This document shows positions 25,708 through 37,199 of a DNA stretch of 64,000 nt, piece by piece. The notes under the pieces are model-generated. The model was not told the origin of the DNA. It saw only the letters and a program-made list of their open reading frames with translations, and did not search any database. Location: NCBI RefSeq assembly GCF_964275005.1, contig NC_092699.1, positions 18,776,901-18,840,900 on the forward strand, in the 5' to 3' direction. The stretch is from Diadema setosum (Eukaryota; Echinodermata; Echinoidea; Diadematoida; Diadematidae). Each line of letters opens with the position of its first letter. Within the stretch, counting starts at the first letter, position 1. The translations under genes were made by a program, and so were the position numbers.

Positions 25708-26314
25708 GTAACTGACGTTACGCGGAAGGATTTTCATGAAATTGTACATATATGTTGTAGTTTTGTGAATAAAAGGAACTGGGGCTTGTAATTAGCATTG
25801 ATTGATGAATGAGTTCATGAGAAAGAAGAAATAGGTGGAAAGTTTTTCTCTCAAACTGAATTTCTTATCACACAGCAAGTGAAAATGTGTCCGGTAACTG
25901 ACGTTACAGAAAAAGGACATGGGAAATTATGGTGTAGATTTAAATGGAAATATCTCATGTCCCTGACTTGTAACCTTTATGTGTTTAATATGGCAATATA
26001 CCTAGGTTCTTAGGAACAGGTGTGCAAAATAATGTGCACTTTAGATATTTCCTTTTAGCACCATGCCAATTTAAGCGAAGGCATGACGGTAACTGACGTT
26101 ACGCTTACATTTGCCATAGGGTTTACACATGCAAAATCATGATTGAGAATAGTTGTGTGATATTTTATAATTCTGACCTTTCAGAGTGATTTGTTTGATA
26201 TGGAATCATACCTTGGTTCATCAATTACAAATACACAAATGAAATAAAACATAAGTCCATTTTCTTTGTGTTCTATGAAAACTTAAAGGTAAACATGTCA
26301 GTAACTGACGTTAC
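25708..26314. repeat. Diverged tandem repeat with invariant GTAACTGACGTTAC
   Basis: The 14-mer occurs identically at 25708, 25894, 26089 and 26301 (spacing 186, 195, 212). Flanks show weak mutual similarity (GCCATAGGGTTTACA against GCTATGGAGTTTACA, for example), so this is an old tandem array in which only the motif stayed constant. The motif has inverted GTAAC/GTTAC ends. Confidence 0.85.
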
Positions 26315-26789
26315 ACATACTTTTGCTATGGAGTTTACAGAGAACTAATTTCTTTAACAGGTTATTATACTGACTGCAGTATACCAGTAACAATCCCTGG
26401 CATTTACTAAGCAACAAATTAGAATAAAATTTAAAGACACAAATGGGGTGGGGCCCTTAGGGGGCAAGCTCCCTCCCCCCCTCCCCACATGCCCTAGCAC
26501 AGTTGAGCAAAAATAATGTAAATGCACCAGAGGATATTTCTTGACATATGTCTGAAAGTGCCAGTTCCCCTTTGGTTGAGTACAAGTTTTCCTTTTGTAT
26601 CAGGTTCCAAAGTGTGAGTTAAGGATCAAAATCACCAATATGAAAATCTTAATCAGTATGAGTAACGTTAAGTAATTTAAAGTACGTAAAATGTAGGCAT
26701 ACTATTTACTGAATTCAGGAGTTTTCTAACGGTCAATCCACAAATTTTGAAGCATATTGAAGAGCGCCACCGTAGGGGTGATCACTTAC

Positions 26790-26960
26790 AGCGACAGCTC
26801 CACTCGCTATCCATCCGTACTATCCGCCGTGGAAGTACGTAACCCAACGCGTCGGTACACTCCCATATAGAAGCTACTGTGCATTGATACACGCATAGGC
26901 ATACTACAAACAGGTACCGTACCCCCGCTGTGTGTTATGCGCTGCTGGCATTTCGACTTT
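26790..26960 (-). promoter_or_regulatory. Candidate TPRG1L 5' non-coding exon and promoter
   Basis: A GC-richer stretch ending on the minus strand in GTCGCT/GTAAGT, a perfect donor at 26789. It lies about 2.1 kb upstream of the acceptor at 24720 that precedes the start-codon exon, so the two could form intron 1. No TATA box is evident. Confidence 0.35.
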
Positions 26961-28160
26961 CGTCTGTGAATGAGCGTTAAGACTGAATGCTTATTCAACA
27001 GTTATGATTACACAGAGCCATTTAGATTCAGCAGTTCCAAGTACATATATGTATCAATATTTATAGATTAAAAAAAAAAAAAAAATTTTAATGAACTAGA
27101 AAGTTTCTATCAACATGTAGAGTGCCCCACCCATAATACCCTGCAGTACTACACAAAACGCAGATATCTTGGTGTGTAAAAAAATATATTGTATCTTTCA
27201 GGTCATGGGGAAAAAACATACAAATATCAACTCATAAATCATATGCATGTATGGAATCTACTGTGATATATTTCTTCTTCTTTTCTTTATTTTACTCATT
27301 CTCCTTCAAGGCATTGTTAGGGCCACAAATAAAAATTTGATCTCCATCATCAATTGATTTAAATTAATATTGTTACACTTTTCATATTTTCCTGTGAAGA
27401 AGAAACATTAAATGCTTTTTTGGTCAAAAGGGCATTATTGGATTATTCCTTGCTTGAAGTAATATAATTGTTTTTCTTTTCCTTTTCACTGGCATATCAA
27501 GGCTTGCAAAGACATCCCAGATCACAAGAAACAGGACTTTGCAACGGAAGAATTCTAAGATCAATATTTAGACGAATCTTCCTGTTCATAATTATCATGT
27601 ATTACAAAATGTCCCTGCATGAATGAAAGTAATCAACAACTCTGAACATTTTTTTTTACTCTAGAATCACCTCTCACTTTGAGCAACATCAGTGTTAAAC
27701 ATTAAGCAACATCAGTGTTAAGTTTCAAACAGTAATGAAGTACATGTCTTCTGTACCATAATACAAGATGTGCCATATTAACTTAACCAGACATTTAAGT
27801 GCAAGCGAAGAAATATATCTGTTTGTGCATTTGCCTTGAGGTAGAAACTTCACTAAGCTTCCAGAAAAAAAGAAAAATGCTAGCAAAAGCAATCATTAGT
27901 AAAGATTATTAAACTGTTGGTATACAGAGCTCTGTACACAGGCTTTTTAATAGAAAAAGGTGGTACCATGCAACCACATCATTGATCAGGCCTACAAACT
28001 TTGGTAGCTTTATCATCCCGTAGGAATGTGAATGTACTGTATAGTAACTTGAGTGCATTTTATATTGCATGTGGTAAACCTGAAGTTCCAGATGATTTAG
28101 CCTTAAACTTGTGCTGAACCTAAAATCAAAAGCCCAAGCCAAAAAAAAAAAATGATACTA
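26961..28160. other. Intergenic, nothing recognised
   Basis: AT-rich. A short direct repeat of AGCAACATCAGTGTTAA occurs twice within 27683-27722. Confidence 0.5.
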
Positions 28161-28164
28161 TAAT

Positions 28165-28860
28165 GAATAATGAATAACATTTATATAGCGCTTAATTCTG
28201 ATGTTTCTAAGCGCATTGATCCGGAAAAAAAAAAAGAAAAAAAAGAAAAGAAGTATGACATTAAAATAAAATATAGCATTATGTAAATATACGTATTATG
28301 ATATAACATGCAGCAGCAAAACAACATAATTAAAGTTGAGTAAACAGATAAGTTTTCAATGATGACTTGAACTTATCAACGTTATCAGCATTACGAATAT
28401 GGAGAGGAAGTTTATTCCAGAGAGACGGGGAAATAACAGAAAAAGCCCTATCACCATAGCGGGTGCAGGTGCGGGGACCATGTGATAGTTGGAGAGTGGA
28501 GGAAGAATGAAGAGAACAGGTTGAAGTGGAGGAGCGGAAAGAAATTAAGTCTTTGAGGTAAGATGGAGCAAGATTATTACATATCTTGTAAACGATAAGG
28601 AGGATTTTGAAGGTGATACGTTGATGTATGGGGAGCCAGTGGAGGGATTGGAGAACAGGAGTAATGTGGTCAGATCTTTTTGTAAGGGTTACAAGCCTAG
28701 CAGCTGTGTTTTGAATTCTTTGAAGTGGTGCAATACTAGAAGCAGGGAGACCAACAAGAAGGGAATTGCAGTAGTCAAGGTGGGAAGAAACAAATGCGTG
28801 AATGAGAAGTTCAGTGGAAGACTGATCCAATAACTTACGGATTACGGATACTATCATGAT
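28165..28860 (-). mobile_element. CR1/L2-like non-LTR retrotransposon, 5'-truncated 3' end
   Basis: A 175-codon intact frame (28330-28857) encodes the region after the reverse-transcriptase core, with SSHLDYCNSLL, RIQNTAARLVT, HITPVLQSLHWLP and WNKLPLHIRNA, typical of CR1/L2-type elements of aquatic animals. The 3' end has GCGCTATATAAATG followed by a TTCATTAT tail. The catalytic RT core and endonuclease are absent, so it is a dead-on-arrival copy; the uninterrupted frame suggests recent insertion. Confidence 0.85.
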
Positions 28861-29039
28861 AATAATAAATTAATTAATAAAAAATAATGAAAAAAAATAT
28901 ATCCATGGACATGCCATGGTGATGACATCATTCCCTATCAAAGGGATTGCTGCTCTTTGTTGATAACCTCTGACTTGTCAGATGTATTGAAATGGCCTTA
29001 AGTCAAAAAAATTTGCCTCACTTATAATTTACTGTCATG

Positions 29040-29256
29040 GTAACTGACGTTACACCACTGGTATATGATGTTTCGGTAACCGACGTTACACATTTTGAAG
29101 TGTTCATCATGACTCTCCAGTATGGCAAGTATCCTTATTTCTGGTATTGAAAGGAAGGCATGTGGGCATACATAAGAAATCCCAAGTTACATCATACAGC
29201 TCACTTTCTTTGATGATTAAAGTTAAAAATTCCTTGTTTTTGGTAACTGATGTTAC
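29040..29256. repeat. Second cluster of the GTAACTGACGTTAC motif
   Basis: Copies at 29040 (exact), 29076 (GTAACCGACGTTAC) and 29243 (GTAACTGATGTTAC), same strand as the first cluster, separated from it by 2.7 kb that includes the retroelement fragment. Confidence 0.85.
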
Positions 29257-29329
29257 ATCCATCATTGTCAAACTAATTAAAAGTTTCTATCAAATTCTTT
29301 CAAGCAACCAGCTTTTTTTCTATCATGTA

Positions 29330-30106
29330 GGGTAACATCCCCAGTATTCGGTCACTTAAGCTTTTTTGCAATATTTTTCAAACTAAAATAATACATACAT
29401 ACATCATATCTACAGCAATGTATGTGAAATATATCAAATTTCTTTAATCTCAACTTTCATTTTGTTAAATATCTCACAGAATTGCACAAAATCCCAAAAC
29501 ATTTCACCTTGAAAATTCCCCAGTATACGGTCACCGGCACCAGTATTCGGTCACACGATGTGCGCGTTCAAGGTCAATGCATGTTCAAGGCAGCTGAAAA
29601 ATGCGCGTGCACGCTACCTTGTTGGCGCAAAATTGCATCAGGGACATTGCGGCGACCGTTGGTGACCGAATACTGAGGCCTCGGCACTTGCATTCAACCC
29701 TTGTACATTGGGACACTGTATCGGCACGTACGGAAATTTTGTTTTTCTTTTGCGTTTTTGAAGATACCATTACACTCCAAGCTTGCGATAAGCGAAAAAA
29801 TCCCGCGAGAGAACGGCGTATTTCTCGATTTTTAGCGCTTTTTCGGTGACCCGTACTCTTAAAACTGGGCCTTATCCGCGCGCACTTTTGGAAAGTAGCG
29901 CCGATTCTGCACTTTTGACGGTAAAATTTGGGATTTTGGATGGATTAATTTTTGGAGGGGGCTAAGGGAGTTTCCTGTTGTGAATGAGTGTGCAAGTATG
30001 TGAATTAATGTGATTTGCGTGTGTTGTGACAGTTGAACTTACTGGCTGGTGACCAGTGATAAGTGACCGTATACCGGGGGCTGACCGAATACTGGTGCCC
30101 TTACCC
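29330..30106. mobile_element. pogo-type TIR element, family P5 (777 bp)
   Basis: GGGTAACATCCCCAGTATTC at the left and GAATACTGGTGCCCTTACCC at the right, with TA on both sides. CAGTATTCGGTCAC words repeat at 29341, 29541 and inverted at 29659 and near 30070-30095. No transposase frame. Confidence 0.82.
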
Positions 30107-30415
30107 TAGTAAAAGACTTCTCTGGTAACTGCACACATATAGAAGATTGTTCTTTAGAGTACTAGTAAAGGGGATATACAGAGAGCAATCATGTGACAAT
30201 ACACTCTTTCTTACCATTGAGTTATAGGCATATTTTGGCAGCCATTTTGAAAATCAAAATGGCCGCTTTTATTGAAAAACATAATGATTCTTAAAACTTC
30301 AACTCAAGTACTGGTATTGTCTGAAAATGTATGGTGTTTGAAACAAATATCATTTTGAACTTTTGGCATCTGTGTCCTATAGATCTATACCGTGGAATTG
30401 CCCATATGCATAATC

Positions 30416-30779
30416 CAGAGCTACCAAGTCTCACGCATTCTGCGTGAGACTCAAGAATTTAGGGCCTGTCTCACGATCTCACGCAGGGCACCCATTTTTC
30501 TCACGCATCGGGAGAAGTCTGCAATTTGTGCCAAAAATAAGGAGTATAGCTCAAAGGATTCAAGTGATAGTTGCAATTGAAGGTATATTTCCCTTTTGTC
30601 TTTCAAAATTAGTAAAAAAGTATGCGTCAGATCGCATCATTAAGAGCTAATAATTCAAAAAAGCTCTATACCATGGGAGGGGTGTCACCCTCCTCGTTCG
30701 CGCGCACATGCGCGCGAGTGCCGAAATGCCGAGTCATGAAAATCTCACTCATAAAAGTTTTTTGAACTTGGCATCTCTG
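30416..30779. mobile_element. hAT-like MITE with CAGAG/CTCTG ends (364 bp)
   Basis: CAGAGCTACCAAG at the left and CTTGGCATCTCTG at the right, with an exact 6-bp flanking direct repeat ATAATC (30410-30415 and 30780-30785). The interior has repeated TCTCACGCA words forming a hairpin. The superfamily is inferred from the end sequence; hAT usually gives 8-bp duplications. Confidence 0.7.
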
Positions 30780-30785
30780 ATAATC

Positions 30786-31670
30786 CCTCTAGGGCCTACA
30801 TTACCAGCATTACAAGTCTTGGCCCAAGTCTTTGACTTTGGGCTGTGTAAATTTATTTAGAGTTAGGCCTAAATGAGTAAACAGATAACTGATAACAAGC
30901 CCACCGTGTCCGTGGGCGTGAAGAGACAGATTGATACTGATTGTGATAGATCCACCAATAGGCCTACCATCTGCCTAAAACAAAGAATCAGTTACACACG
31001 ATGTTGATCATGTTGATGCTGCACATTTTGCATGCTTAGTCTAAATAGCACATTTATTTTCAAACATGTCACAGGGTTCATGGTTCATGCGCTCTAAGGG
31101 CCTAGAATCTACAAAACCTAATGTTTATAGCCTACTTGTCTAGCTAGACTGACTAGTTTAATATAATACTAGTAGATCAGTTTTCTACTGCACGCACTGG
31201 CTACTTGCGTTGCATTATAACGCGGATCTGTACACAACTTACAAGTCTGATACAACTAAACTGTAACAATACCCACTGACTGTCATTATTGATTGTGTTG
31301 ATGACGACTGTATCAGATTAAACGTTAGATTTTCTAACGCTTACCTTGTAACTGTTAGATGCTCAACTTGTACCGTCGAGCTCTCAAATGTGAATGCGGC
31401 GCTACAAATTCAGACAATATGAAAGCTAGCTAGTTAGACTTCGTACTTCCGTTCAAAACACTGGATGAAACACCACAACGGGTCAACACAGAATGAATGA
31501 GTCACTGGACATGGGCAGTTGCATCAAAACCAAAATAACGTCATGCATGCAGTCATCTCTCTAGCTCACGTCACTCGCTTCGCGCTGACCGATCACCTGA
31601 TGCGTCGCATTCATCGCAGATGGCGCTAAGTTTAAAAAAAAAAAAGTACATGTACCGTGTACTAGTAATA
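30786..31670. other. Intergenic, nothing recognised
   Basis: No coding or repeat feature recognised. Confidence 0.5.
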
Positions 31671-31677
31671 CTATACT

Positions 31678-31785
31678 AGTAATGATAATAAGGCCAAAAA
31701 AAAAAAATGGTTTGTTTGCCCTTCGCGACCGACCGAAAATCACGGAAATTTCGGGTCGCGTTTTTTTTTTTTTTTTTTTTTTTTT
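31678..31785 (+). repeat. A/T-tailed dispersed repeat, left copy
   Basis: ATAAGGCC, A run, TTTGTTTGCCC, GACCGACC and a long T run. The same modules in the same order recur inverted at 34946-35055. Confidence 0.75.
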
Positions 31786-32081
31786 TGCTCTTTCAAGTTT
31801 ATTTTTTTCCACAAATATCACCTTCTACAAATTTGTGAATGGTTTTAAACCCAAAATTATCCATTTTAAGCTAGAGAAAGAATAAAAAAAGTCTAAAAAT
31901 GTTTTTTTTTTTTTTTTTTCATCTCATCGACCCGTCGTAATTGTGTTCGGGACGCGCGGGTCCACAGGCTACGTTTTACAGCATGCATTGCATGCTACAA
32001 TGTAGCAACCTTTTTGGCTCACATGCGTGCACGCGCACGAAATCCAATCAATGCATGTATATCATGCACTTTAATAGTACA

Positions 32082-32250
32082 GGGGGTGTTTCATAAAGCT
32101 GTTCGTAAAGTTACGAACAACTTACGAGCGACTGGTGATCAGTTCTGATGTGCTATACTTATCAGAATTTCCATAAATCAGCACAAGAACTGATCACCAG
32201 TCGCTCGTAAGTCGTTCGTAACTTTACAAATAGCTTTATGAAACACCCCC
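32082..32250. mobile_element. Foldback MITE GGGGGTGTTTCATAAAGCT (169 bp)
   Basis: Nearly the whole element is one palindrome: both arms carry TAAAGTTACGAAC, ACTTACGAGCGACTGGTGAT and CAGTTCT, closing on a short AT-rich loop. Confidence 0.9.
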
Positions 32251-32636
32251 CAGGTCTGCACACTGGCGACCAGTAGTCGCGCTAGCTTGCGCATTGGCGC
32301 TGCTCACGCACTGCCATCATGCATGTACAGTGTAACTGCTTTTCGTTTGCTTGCGATCGGCGGTCATGCCAGACAAGAAGCATCAAACGTCGCCTTGATA
32401 GAATTAGAAGCGCACGCATTTCTGGGTCATTTTACTCACGATCCGATCCCGGCTTCGCAGCAGCGTGGCAGTTGACATGTTAGAATTAATTTACTTGTGT
32501 CGATTTTTAGAAAAGTAAAAACATATTCGATATTCAGCGATAGAGTAAATGGATCTGATTGCGTTCAGTTTCATTTTACACAGTCATTTCACAAATGAAT
32601 ATTTTCATTCGTTCAGAATGATCTCACAATGAAGAT

Positions 32637-34290
32637 AGGCGCAAAAAGGATCACGAAATCGGCCCTTCCGTGTACTTTTTAGGAACGCATGCACAAAATG
32701 TGAAGGGATAATACTAGGGAGAAAAAAAAAATCATGAAATCATCGCAGTCCCGCTTACATATTTGAGGTAGAAATCGTCCCAAAAAGGATCATGAATTCG
32801 GCCGGCCGCGTCGTACACCTTTCAAAAGCTCATGTACGAAATGCGAAGAGATTATAGAGGAGAAAAAAATAAATAAAGGACACATTTGGTACGTGCATCA
32901 TAAAAGATTACAGCAGAATAAAAATTCATGAAATCAACGCAATCCCGTTGAAATTTGAGGAAAAAATAGGCGCAAAAAGGATCTTGAATTCAGTCCTGCA
33001 TGCCGTGTTGGTTATCAAAACGCATGCACAAATGCGGCGAGATTATCGGGAGAAAAATAAAAAACACATTTTCACCCTTCTGGTGCGTGCATTACAAAAG
33101 ATTACATCCGAAGTAATCAATGAAATCGCCACAAACCCGCTGATATTTGAGGTAGAAATAGGCGCAAAAAGGAACGTGAATTCGGCCGTGTCGTATACCT
33201 TTTAAGAACGCATGTACGAAATGGGAAGAGATTAGCGGGAGAAAAATAAAGGACACATTTTCATCCCCTTTTGGCGCTTGCATCATATAGATTACAGCCG
33301 AGTAGTAATTCATGAAAATTTCGCAATCCCGTTGAAATTTGAGTAAACAATAATAGGCGCAAAAAGAATCTCGAATTCGGCCCAGCATGCAGTGTATAGT
33401 TTTGAAAACGCATGCACAAATGCGAAGAGATTATCGGGAGAAAAATAAAGAACGCATTTTCAACCCTTCTGGTGCATGTATCACAAAAGATTACAGCCGA
33501 AATAATTAACGAAATATCGCAATCCCGCTGATATTTGATGTAGAAATAGGCGCTAAAAGGATCGTAAATTCGGCCGTGACGTATACGCATGTACGAAATG
33601 CGAAGAGATTATAGGGAGAAAAATACAGGACACATTTTCAACCCCTTTTGGCCCGTGCATCATAAAGATTACAGCCGAATAATAATTCATAAAATCATCG
33701 CAATCCCGTTGAAGTTTGAGGAAACAATAGGCGCAAAAAGAATCATGATTTTTGGCCGTGTCGTATATCTTTTAAGAACGCATTTACGGAATGCGAAGAG
33801 ATTATGGGGAGAAAAATAAAGAACGCATTTTCAACCATTCTAGCTGGTGCGTGCATCACAAAAGATTACCGTCATTCGAAGTGATTTACTAGTATGAAAT
33901 CGTCACAATCCCGCTGACATCTGAGGTAGAAATAGGCGCAAAAAAGTATCATGAATTCGGCCGTGTGGTACATCTTTTAAGAACGCACTTACGAAATTCG
34001 AAGAGTTTATCGGGAAAAAATAAAGGACGCATTTTCAACCCCTTTTGGCGCGTGCTTCGTAAAATATTACAGCCGAAGTAATTTATGAAATCGTCACAAT
34101 CCCGCTAATATTTGAGGTGGAAATGGGCGCAAAAAGGATTGCGAATTCGGCCCTGCATGTCGTGTACCTTTCAAGAACGCATGCACAAATGCGAAGAGAT
34201 TATCGGGAGAAAAATAAAGAACCCCTTGTATCGCGTGCATCAGAAAATATCACAACTAAAATAATTCATTAAATCATCGCAATCCAACTG
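32637..34290 (+). repeat. ~192-bp satellite array with alternating A/B units
   Basis: The marker GGCGCAAAAAGGATC (or variant) recurs nine times, at about 32641, 32781, 32973, 33165, 33360, 33553, 33734, 33939 and 34130; apart from a first 140-bp interval, spacing is 181-205. Two unit types alternate: A (CTGCATGCCGTGT, CATGCACAAATGCG, CTTCTGGTGCGTGC) and B (GCCGTGTCGTATACC, CATGTACGAAATGCG, CCCCTTTTGGCG). Units starting near 33734 and 33939 are A/B mosaics. No gene lies within. Confidence 0.9.
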
Positions 34291-34940
34291 ACCACCAAGA
34301 GCAGGTTACGCAGCAAGTTCGTGCGCCGATGTTTAGAAAGAGTCGCAAACGCATTTGATACAATCTGATTTTGTTCATTATCATTTTACACTAATTCACA
34401 AACAAACATTCTAATTTTTTCCTGTCTTTATTTTTAAATTTCTTGTGCAATAAACAATGCAAGTTTTAAAAAAATATTAATCTGTAAAATGTACATGGGG
34501 GGGGGGGGGGTACATACATAAAAAAACAAGAAAATAAGTTTGCAAGTCATTTAATGTTTTTTAAAATGTTGTCGTTGTTGACCGGTAAATTTTCTGTTCG
34601 GACCTGTAAAAAATGGTAAAACGGGGCATTTACCGGTCCGACAGAGACAGGTCGGACCGGCAGAAAAAATGGGTTAGTGTGCAGCCCTTCACAAGATGGC
34701 TACTTTTGCAGCATCCGTTACCAGCTGTCATGGCACCAAAACTGTTTGGAGTTCAGTTGCCAGCATCTCACTGGAAGGTACTTTTTTTGGAGCTGTTTGC
34801 AAAATTTAACAAAAATGAACGTTATAAGTGTTTGTCAGTGAGTGTTTCTGCCTCGCGTACCGGGCCCTATAGCAAGACGTAAATTTGAATGAATCTCTTG
34901 GAGTTTTGAGTGCATTGACATGGAAAAAAAGGGTACCCTG

Positions 34941-34945
<5 letters not shown>
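34291..34945. other. Satellite flank, nothing firm
   Basis: A G run at 34497-34510 and repeated CCGGTC/GGTCGGACC words at 34580-34665. An 82-bp frame at 34696-34777 ends in a donor-like GTACTT but matches no family. Confidence 0.45.
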
Positions 34946-34975
<30 letters not shown>

Positions 34976-35055
34976 GACCTACCGACCCTCTTGGGTTTTG
35001 GCAATTAAGGGCAAACAAGCAATTTTTTTTTTTTGGCCTAATAATGATAAAAATG
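34946..35055 (-). repeat. A/T-tailed dispersed repeat, right (inverted) copy
   Basis: Reverse complement has TTAGGCC, A run, TTGTTTGCCC, GGTCGG and a T run, matching 31678-31785 in opposite orientation. Together they enclose the satellite region. Confidence 0.75.
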
Positions 35056-37080
35056 ACAATTTGTACAAGCAGCTGAGTAGGGATATCTCTCACTGATAAC
35101 TCTAGTACGGGATGGGGGAAGATATTTTTTCTCACCCCCACTGAATCTATACCTACCTATCTATGGTACCGTAATAGGTTACTAACTTTAGAAGCATTCC
35201 TCCAAGGAGGGCTAATGACAACGAGAGGATATTTTTCTATGAGGAATTGTAGTGATGAGTTTATAATTAAAAGCTCAGTCGAGCACACAAAAGAGTACCG
35301 GTACGAGTTTCATTGAAGCGGGTCGAAATTACAGTGGGTGTGTGTGTGATTTATGAGATGCATAGACTGCGTGTGAATGTAGATGAATGAATATCTCGAT
35401 AAAATGAATGAATATCTTGATAAACACAATAATATGTGTGCGTTTAGATTTGTAATCTGCTTGCGGGTGGAGCCACCTCTCATCTCCCCATGTAACAATC
35501 ATGTTCCAATCATGTTCAAGTTAGCTTTTCGAAATATATAAATATAAGAAAGTAAAATAGTGATTGTAGTTGCATAGAAGTCGGTAGTAGGATTTAAAGG
35601 GGAAAAAATGAAGTTTTGAGTTGTCACATGTCACAGAATACAGCTAGTTTGTAGTCTAATTAATCGCATTCATATGCAAATTAGATGTGGTGGTGATGTC
35701 ATAATCACACGCATCTCTCACTAACCTGTGATGCAAACCTTCATTGTCGACGTCCTACTTAATTGACTGAAATCTATTTTTTGGAGAAAAAAAAAAACAG
35801 TTGTGTTGCAATATGCCAGCCAAACAATGACGACTTCTGAAGAGCAAGAGTCGACATTGCTGAATAATGAATAATAAAACAGAACCTAATATTCTCTTAT
35901 TTTACACGAACTTATGATAAACCAGTGACATCATCTCCCTTTGCTGATTTGCACATGGTTGTGACTAATACATTTATTATTCAATGAAAAATGTGTGAAT
36001 TTTAGATTAGTTACGATCTGCCTCGGCAGAAGTTTGGTTGTGGTGAGACTTCTACAAGTCTGTTTACCCGACTTTTGAATTCTGATCAACTTTTGCCTGT
36101 GAAATTCAATTTTGATTATAAAATCATTAAAAGCTGTATTGTCCTAGATCAGACATAACTCATTCTTGATTCAAACATATGAGGAAATGTTGAAAGTCCG
36201 TTGACTGACATTGATTTGACAAAAAACAACAACAAATGCTTGATTTTTGTTCTTTTTATTTCAGCCTATAATCTCACTATGGAAAGGATTGATTTGCAAG
36301 CTTGTCAATGGAATGTATATCACAGTCTTTTAGGTTCCAAATGTAGTCCACTTCCTGGACTGTATTCGTAGTGTGCCCGCGTGTGTACGGACGTACGTTG
36401 ATGGTGTCTGTATGTACACTGTATTACACAATTCACCCCTCCTTTCGGGAGTACCAATTGGTGGAGTGTCGCAATCAGCGGTTGGGAGCATTGGGTGGGT
36501 GCCGAGTGTGTGGGGACTGCGGATGATAAAAATCGTCCAGTATCTGGACTAAACCAAATGTCGCTATTGCGTAATTCCAATGTATCACATTTTGGTGGTT
36601 TGGTGTGTCTTTTTATCATAATACTTACATTTTACTGTCAGCCTTTTTAAAGGTGGAGAAAAATCTGTTCTTTGGGCTTTTAAGTTCTTCAAATTATCAT
36701 AATCATTTTCGTTATTAGATGATGAATTTGTCCAAAAAAAAAAAACAACAACAAACAATCCTAATTTTGATTGCTGAAGTAATAGTCATCTGATTCTGAT
36801 CGGTAACACAATATTCAGAAGGCTAAAGCTTCTAATTCTTTGTCAATTCGGCACATTTGTGTGAATTTATTTTTGCCATATTTTCAGATTTAATTAATTT
36901 AACCAGTTCAATCTTATTTTCTGCGAATATTAAACATGAAGTGAAATTCAGAGATGTAAAAAATGATGACAAATTTATCATCTCTTATTTCCTAAAGACT
37001 GGATGGTTGAAATATCACTTCACTGGCACCGATCGAGAGTGATAATAATAATGATGATAAATAGTAATAATAGTAACAGT
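35056..37080. other. Intergenic, nothing recognised
   Basis: AT-rich sequence with short unremarkable frames. Confidence 0.5.
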
Positions 37081-37165
37081 AATAATGATAATGATAATAA
37101 TAATCATCATCATCATAAATAACACTTATATAGCGCTTAATACTGGCGTTTCTAAGTGATACAAG
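37038..37165 (-). mobile_element. CR1/L2-like 3' tail fragment
   Basis: The minus strand reads TTAGAAACGCCAGTATTAAGCGCTATATAAGTG then an ATG/ATT microsatellite tail, the same 3' end as the element at 28165. Only the 3' end was copied. Confidence 0.75.
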
Positions 37166-37199
37166 TAAAGTTAAACCCACTTCTTTTATTATTTCTAAC

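Noticed and set aside
29585..29849. Overlapping frames on both strands
   Set aside because: Lie inside the P5 TIR element and resemble no transposase.
34696..34777. Possible first exon (ATG plus 27 codons, donor-like GTACTT)
   Set aside because: No family resemblance, weak donor, no downstream exon found.
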